Shown here: one piece after another, positions 15,709-19,318 of the stretch
How the letters are laid out: every line of letters starts with the position of its first letter
How positions within the stretch are numbered: the stretch's first letter is position 1
Assembly: GCA_937998635.1 (NCBI GenBank)
Contig: CALLDA010000180.1
Span: 1 to 19,318, forward strand
Direction of reading: 5' to 3'
DNA: 19,318 nucleotides
From: an uncultured Pseudomonadales bacterium
GTDB lineage: Bacteria > Pseudomonadota > Gammaproteobacteria > Pseudomonadales > Porticoccaceae
Translations under genes and position numbers: made by a program
Notes under the pieces: model-generated
What the model was told of the DNA's origin: nothing
The model's database searches: none
The model's input: only the letters and a program-made list of their open reading frames with translations

Positions 15709-16527
15709 TTATTCAGCCCTTGTTTTATCCCTCGCTTTTACCCACCACATGCAAAATAAAATAAAGCCTAACGTCACGACGTAAAACAAGAGCTGCAAAC
15801 CCGCAGGCTGGGCGTCATAGCCGATCAGAGTTCGCAGTATTTCTCCGGTAATCGAGCCATTAGCTACCAGCCACGAACTATCCCAAATATCGTAACCGAG
15901 CGCCGGAAGATAATCGGCCTGAATCAAATACTTGGATGCTTGTCCAGCCATCCCTGCGGCCAATAGCACCAGCATAAACGTCGTCACAGTGAATAAATGT
16001 CGCGTCGGAATACGAACCAGGCCAGCATAGAGGGTAAAACCTGCCAATAAACCCATCAGCAAACCCAGGCCACTGCCAAGGGCCATCATATCGGCAGCTG
16101 AGCCACTGGCAGCAATTCCGTAGAGGAAGAGGACAACTTCAGCGCCTTCTCTTAGCACTGCCAGGCCAACCAGAACAAACAATACCGTGAGCGGCTCAGC
16201 CCCCTGCTTAACAGACTCGCCAGTTTCGGTCGCTTCCTGAGTCATTTGCGCGCCGTGATGTGACATCCAGATGGTGTGCCAGGCCAACATAACCACCACC
16301 ACTAGCAGCACCATGGCATTAAACAACTCCTGTCCCATGCCTTCAGCCAGGTCCGCGAGGCTATCCGCAAACCAGGCAATTATCGCTGCGCCCAAGACCC
16401 CGGCAAAGATTCCAGACATCACCGTCGCACCCCGATAGCGGACTCCACGAGTGGCAGCACAGACGATACCAATCACCAGAGCGGCTTCAAGCACTTCTCG
16501 GAAAACAATAATCAGGGAGCTAAACAC
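15709..16527 (-). CDS. FTR1-family iron permease
   Basis: A 272-residue polytopic inner-membrane protein of the FTR1/EfeU/FtrC family, which moves oxidised iron across the membrane. Two REXXE iron-binding motifs are present, REVLE at 10-14 (IIVFREVLEAALVIG) and REGAE at 126-130 (LAVLREGAEVVLFLYG), each within a hydrophobic segment. About seven membrane segments can be counted, and a His-rich stretch (WHTIWMSHHGAQM) is at 83-95. The start is a GTG at 16527; an in-frame stop 12 bp upstream excludes a longer protein, and the ribosome site is weak. It lies 150 bp downstream of the cupredoxin-like gene on the same strand and is probably read from the same Fur-controlled promoter. Confidence 0.93.
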   Translation of the reverse strand: MFSSLIIVFREVLEAALVIGIVCAATRGVRYRGATVMSGIFAGVLGAAIIAWFADSLADLAEGMGQELFNAMVLLVVVVMLAWHTIWMSHHGAQMTQEATETGESVKQGAEPLTVLFVLVGLAVLREGAEVVLFLYGIAASGSAADMMALGSGLGLLMGLLAGFTLYAGLVRIPTRHLFTVTTFMLVLLAAGMAGQASKYLIQADYLPALGYDIWDSSWLVANGSITGEILRTLIGYDAQPAGLQLLFYVVTLGFILFCMWWVKARDKTRAE

Positions 16528-16677
16528 GGCGTTACTACTTTATACATAAAAAGGTTAATGACCGAATTGACAGGCAGTGGGACGCTGAAAAACTATAGAT
16601 GTTGACTCTGCAACTGCTTTTGGGGCTTACGCTTGCCAAGGCTTGAATTGCCTACTAGGCTGACCTACTGAGCTAAG

Positions 16678-17010
16678 CTACTGAGCAATAACAACACCCT
16701 TAGCCGTATCTTCGTGAAATTCGCCAAAAAACGGATAGTTACCCGGTTTCAGCGGGCCGATACGGATTTTTGCGGTCTTGTTACCAGCGATGATTTTCTC
16801 GCGGTGCATTTCATGACTCTCAAACTCTTCCGGCGTAGCGTCCTGGTTTTCGACAATCAAAATCACTTTGGTATTTGCCGGTACAACTATTTCTGTCGGG
16901 CTGAATTTATGGTCCTTGATCACAACTCGATATTCGGGCACTTCGGCAAAGGCCATGAGCGGTGCTAAAACCAGCGTCGCTGCCAATAAAAAACTGTTCA
17001 TCATTCTCAT
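16678..17010 (-). CDS. Secreted cupredoxin-like iron-uptake protein (EfeO N-domain/FtrB type)
   Basis: A periplasmic single-domain protein of 110 residues. I chose the ATG at 17010 over the upstream GTG/ATG-type frame start at 17034 because AGGAG sits 7 nt before it (17018-17022) and because it gives a clean signal peptide, MRMMNSFLLAATLVLAPLMA ending AFA before EVPEY. The mature part has the cupredoxin_1 strands VVIKDHKFSPTEIVVPANTKV, VENQDATPEEFESHEMHREK and GNYPFFGEFHEDTAKG, which closely resemble the N-terminal domain of EfeO and the FtrB component of FtrABCD iron systems. It has no cysteine at all, so a classical type 1 copper site is excluded; His, Met and Glu residues in ESHEMHREK and GEFHED are the likely metal ligands. 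It is upstream of the FTR1 permease. Confidence 0.87.
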   Translation of the reverse strand: MRMMNSFLLAATLVLAPLMAFAEVPEYRVVIKDHKFSPTEIVVPANTKVILIVENQDATPEEFESHEMHREKIIAGNKTAKIRIGPLKPGNYPFFGEFHEDTAKGVVIAQ

Positions 17011-17122
17011 AAACCAACTCCTGGATAAAACCATTACAGGGCGCGTCTACCTAAGTCATTACTCTAATTCCGAGAAGCACCCATAAAACACAAAATGGTG
17101 TAAGAACCTTATTAGGCGCCAA

Positions 17123-17151
17123 ATGATAATGATTATTATTTAGGTTTACAA
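17123..17151 (-). promoter_or_regulatory. Sigma70-type promoter of the cupredoxin-FTR1 unit
   Basis: On the - strand TTGTAA (17151-17146) and TATCAT (17128-17123) are separated by exactly 17 bp, each differing from consensus at one or two positions. It lies about 115 bp upstream of the ribosome site of the cupredoxin-like gene, and the Fur box covers its -10. Confidence 0.7.
17124..17138. promoter_or_regulatory. Fur box
   Basis: TGATAAT-G-ATTATTA matches the Fur 7-1-7 inverted repeat (TGATAAT-n-ATTATCA) at 13 of 14 arm positions and overlaps the -10 hexamer of the - strand promoter. This implies repression when iron is sufficient, consistent with the downstream iron-permease genes. Confidence 0.85.
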
Positions 17152-17252
17152 CACCCCCGCCACCATCGCTATTGATCTAGCGCAACAAAAACCGGTCTAT
17201 CGTCATAATGCGTGGCTTTTAATCGGGTCTGACATCAAATGATTGCAGAGGC

Positions 17253-18503
17253 TTAGTAGCTGATATCTATACATTGACTCGCCGCCACCGCCTTATCTTT
17301 AGCGATCTCTGTCGATTCACCACGGGCCAGGCAAACCCCCATCCGGCGTCGGCCGCTGACCGCTGGTTTGCCGAACAAACGCACCTGGGTATCGGGCTGC
17401 TCAAGCGCTTTATCAATATTGACGAAGCTCACCTGGCTTGATTCTCCATTAGCCAGAATAACCGCTGAGGCCGATGGCCCATGTTGGCAGATATTAGGAA
17501 CCGGCAAACCGAGAATGGCCCGGACATGCAGAGCAAACTGGGATAAATCCTGAGAGATCATGGTCACCATGCCGGTATCGTGGGGCCGAGGTGATACCTC
17601 GCTAAAAATAACCGTATCACCCTTAATAAACAGCTCGACCCCGAAAATACCCCAGCCTCCCAATGCAGTAGTGACTTGTTCAGCCATTACTTCAGCTGCT
17701 TCAAGAGCTGCTGAGCTCATGGCCTGAGGTTGCCAGGATTCCCGGTAATCGCCATCTTCCTGACGATGGCCAATCGGTGCACAAAAACTGGTGCCATCCC
17801 GATGACGAACAGTCAGTAAGGTGATTTCATAATCAAAATCGACGAAGCCTTCAACGATCACCCGTCCCGCCCCGGCACGCCCGCCTTCCTGAGCATATTT
17901 CCAGGCTGCATCTACGTCCTCGGTGCTGCGAATCAGGCTTTGACCCTTGCCCGAGGAACTCATTATCGGCTTGATCAGGCAAGGCATGCCGATCTCGGCA
18001 ATGGCCTCATCAAACTCTTCACGGCTACCAGCAAAGGGATAACTTGAGGTCAGCAGGCCCAACTCTTCCGCAGCTAGACATCGGATCCCCTCACGATTCA
18101 TCGTCAATTGAGCCGCCCGTGCGGTGGGGACGATATTGACACCTTCCGCTTCTAGTTCCACCAGGGTGTCAGTAGCGATAGCTTCAATTTCCGGGATTAC
18201 ATAATCCGGTTTCTCAAGCTCAATGATTTTCCGCAAAGCCTCGCCATCAAGCATCGATAGCGTATAACTACGGTCAGCCACCTGCATCGCTGGGGCATTT
18301 TCGTAACGATCCAGGGCGATAACCTCGACGCCAAAACGCTGTAATTCAATCGCCACCTCCTTACCCAGTTCCCCGGAGCCGCATAACAAGGCTTTGGTCG
18401 CCGTCGGGGAAAACGGCGTGCCTAATTTTATTGGCTCGGGACTTAATGCTTGCGGCTTCGCTGAGCCGGGCTTATTTAGGGACTTTTTTGGGGACTCAGT
18501 CAT
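17253..18503 (-). CDS. purT: Formate-dependent phosphoribosylglycinamide formyltransferase (GAR transformylase 2)
   Basis: A 416-residue ATP-grasp enzyme that makes formyl-GAR from GAR, formate and ATP, the folate-independent route of the third purine step. The N-terminal motif KALLCGSGELGKEVAIELQRFGVEV (about 37-61), then ADRSYTLSMLDGE, PEIEAIATDTLVELE and the substrate/ATP segment LIKPIMSSSGKGQS are PurT-specific. EVSPRPHDTGMVTMISQ and LFGKPAVSGRRRMGV mark the C-terminal part. It is 24 residues longer than the E. coli enzyme (392) at the N-terminus; the extension is Lys/Pro/Ser-rich and low complexity. The ATG at 18503 is supported by TAGGA about 9 nt upstream. It diverges from trhP. Confidence 0.96.
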   Translation of the reverse strand: MTESPKKSLNKPGSAKPQALSPEPIKLGTPFSPTATKALLCGSGELGKEVAIELQRFGVEVIALDRYENAPAMQVADRSYTLSMLDGEALRKIIELEKPDYVIPEIEAIATDTLVELEAEGVNIVPTARAAQLTMNREGIRCLAAEELGLLTSSYPFAGSREEFDEAIAEIGMPCLIKPIMSSSGKGQSLIRSTEDVDAAWKYAQEGGRAGAGRVIVEGFVDFDYEITLLTVRHRDGTSFCAPIGHRQEDGDYRESWQPQAMSSAALEAAEVMAEQVTTALGGWGIFGVELFIKGDTVIFSEVSPRPHDTGMVTMISQDLSQFALHVRAILGLPVPNICQHGPSASAVILANGESSQVSFVNIDKALEQPDTQVRLFGKPAVSGRRRMGVCLARGESTEIAKDKAVAASQCIDISY

Positions 18504-18667
18504 TAATTTAGTCCTACAACAATATTTGATCGGATAATTAAGGGGCAGAGCACCGTCTGCTGCCAGCCATTATACGGCGGGCTAATTGAATAATCGGCAT
18601 CTTTTTGAGCAAGACTTTGAGCAGCGTCCGGTATTGACAAAACCCTGCTTCAAGGCAGCAAATCCGC

Positions 18668-18673
18668 TAGAAT
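18668..18673 (+). promoter_or_regulatory. Possible -10 element for trhP
   Basis: TAGAAT lies 36 bp upstream of the trhP GTG start. A TTGACA occurs 28 bp further upstream, too far to be its partner, and no good -35 is at 16-18 bp, so this is a weak call. Confidence 0.25.
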
Positions 18674-18709
18674 AGCGACCCCATTTTTAACAACGCGCGT
18701 GGAATCATT

Positions 18710-19318
18710 GTGTCTTTACAGACTTCGTTAAAAACCCCGTCAGAGACATCTTTAAAAACCCCGTTCAAACCCGAACTGCTCTCCCCCGCTGGCACCTACA
18801 AAAGCATGCGCTATGCCTTTGCCTATGGTGCCGATGCGGTGTATGCGGGACAACCCCGTTACAGCCTGCGGGTTCGAAACAACGAATTCAATCATCTCGA
18901 CATTATGGCCGAGGCTGTTGCTGAAGCCCACTCTCAAAAAAAGCAGTTTTATATTGCCAGTAATATCTCGCCCCACAATAATAAGGTGAAAACCTATCTG
19001 CGGGATATGGAGCCCGTTATCGACATGAGCCCTGATGCGCTAATCATGTCCGACCCCGGGCTGATTATGATGGTCAGGGAAAAATGGCCTGACATTCCCA
19101 TTCATCTTTCTGTGCAGGCCAATGCAGTCAATTACGCCACAGTGAAATTCTGGTATCAGCAGGGTGTCTCAAGGGTGATTCTGTCCCGTGAATTATCCCT
19201 GGATGAAATCGGCGAGATTCGCGAAGAATGTCCGGGCATGGAAATTGAAGTCTTTGTCCACGGCGCCCTGTGTATTGCCTACTCTGGGCGTTGTTTATTA
19301 TCCGGCTATATGAACCAC
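18710..19318 (+). CDS. trhP: U32-family tRNA hydroxylation protein TrhP/YegQ, N-terminal part (cut by window edge)
   Basis: The first 203 codons are visible and run off the right edge. After a short N-terminal extension the protein reads FKPELLSPAGTYKSMRYAF and then YGADAVYAGQPRYSLRVRNN, DALIMSDPGLIMMV, IHLSVQANAVN and VFVHGALCIAYSGRCLLSGY, almost identical to E. coli YegQ. TrhP is a U32 'peptidase' family member that is not a protease: it works in the prephenate-dependent hydroxylation of U34 in tRNA, giving ho5U, the precursor of cmo5U. The Cys residues in the last visible block belong to its Fe-S/U32 signature. The only in-frame start near the family start is GTG 18710, with GGA 7 nt upstream. 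Its extension contains a duplicated 24-bp unit (18722-18769). Confidence 0.95.
   Translation, partial: MSLQTSLKTPSETSLKTPFKPELLSPAGTYKSMRYAFAYGADAVYAGQPRYSLRVRNNEFNHLDIMAEAVAEAHSQKKQFYIASNISPHNNKVKTYLRDMEPVIDMSPDALIMSDPGLIMMVREKWPDIPIHLSVQANAVNYATVKFWYQQGVSRVILSRELSLDEIGEIREECPGMEIEVFVHGALCIAYSGRCLLSGYMNH
18722..18769 (+). repeat. 24-bp tandem duplication within the trhP N-terminus
   Basis: Two adjacent 24-bp units (18722-18745 and 18746-18769) share TTAAAAACCCCGT and similar flanks and encode TSLKTPSE and TSLKTPFK. They lie in the non-conserved extension ahead of the family start FKPELLSPAG, so the duplication adds about 8 residues without touching the conserved domain. Confidence 0.75.

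Noticed and set aside
16678..17034. Longer form of the cupredoxin-like protein starting at 17034
   Set aside because: The start at 17010 has an AGGAG at ideal distance and yields a normal signal peptide; the longer form adds eight residues ahead of it without a ribosome site.
17153..17252. Intrinsic terminator after purT
   Set aside because: Only a 5-bp CGCTA/TAGCG stem (17167-17182) and an ACCGGT palindrome are present, without a stem plus T-run on the - strand.
17253..18503. PurK or another ATP-grasp carboxylase in place of PurT
   Set aside because: The GSGELGKEV start, PEIEAIATDTL block and the RLFGKPAVSGRRRMGV tail are those of PurT.
18752..18976. 74-codon - strand frame at the trhP 5' end
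   Set aside because: The opposite strand there encodes the near-identical YegQ/TrhP core, so the frame is a shadow.

Overview
The window reads as ordinary chromosome of a heterotrophic gammaproteobacterium, probably an aquatic or marine relative of the Pseudomonadales/Cellvibrionales. The basis is protein resemblance (LpxH, PpiB, GlnRS, CysRS, MiaE, AcnB, PurT and TrhP are all of gammaproteobacterial type) and the ppiB/lpxH next to glnS/cysS neighbourhood known from Pseudomonas. The taxonomic placement is an inference from memory of these families, not a search. No rRNA, tRNA, transposase, phage gene or CRISPR array was found.

Layout. Positions 1-3674 form a small catabolic/accessory block: the end of a class II aldolase/adducin-family gene and a GFA-family zinc protein on the + strand, then a TIGR03084-type DinB-fold gene and a D-aminoacylase-like amidohydrolase on the - strand. 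The amidohydrolase ends in a good intrinsic terminator and has a TetR-type palindrome upstream. Positions 3864-7022 (-) hold glnS followed by cysS. Divergent from them (+) are ppiB and lpxH, separated from glnS by a degenerate 14-bp tandem repeat. Positions 8647-10547 (-) hold a DUF1289 protein, a glutathione S-transferase-like protein and MiaE; miaE converges on lpxH with a hairpin spanning both stop codons. acnB (10957-13554, +) encodes the TCA-cycle aconitase B.

Positions 13874-15575 (+) hold an EmrA/HlyD-type periplasmic adaptor followed by a MarR regulator, with no transporter permease beside them. Several palindromes sit in their two upstream regions. Positions 15709-17151 (-) are an iron-uptake unit: a Fur box overlapping a recognisable sigma70 promoter, a secreted cysteine-free cupredoxin-like protein, and an FTR1-family iron permease. 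Then come purT (-) and, divergent at the right edge, the 5' part of trhP/yegQ (+).

How the genes relate. Most of the window is housekeeping: translation (two aminoacyl-tRNA synthetases and two tRNA hydroxylation genes, miaE and trhP), envelope lipid A synthesis (lpxH), protein folding (ppiB), central carbon (acnB) and purines (purT). The parts that invite follow-up are the compact Fur-controlled cupredoxin/FTR1 pair, the permease-less adaptor-MarR pair with its operators, the amidohydrolase with an apparently altered metal site, and the 14-bp repeat between glnS and ppiB. I found no convincing evidence of a wholly new system.
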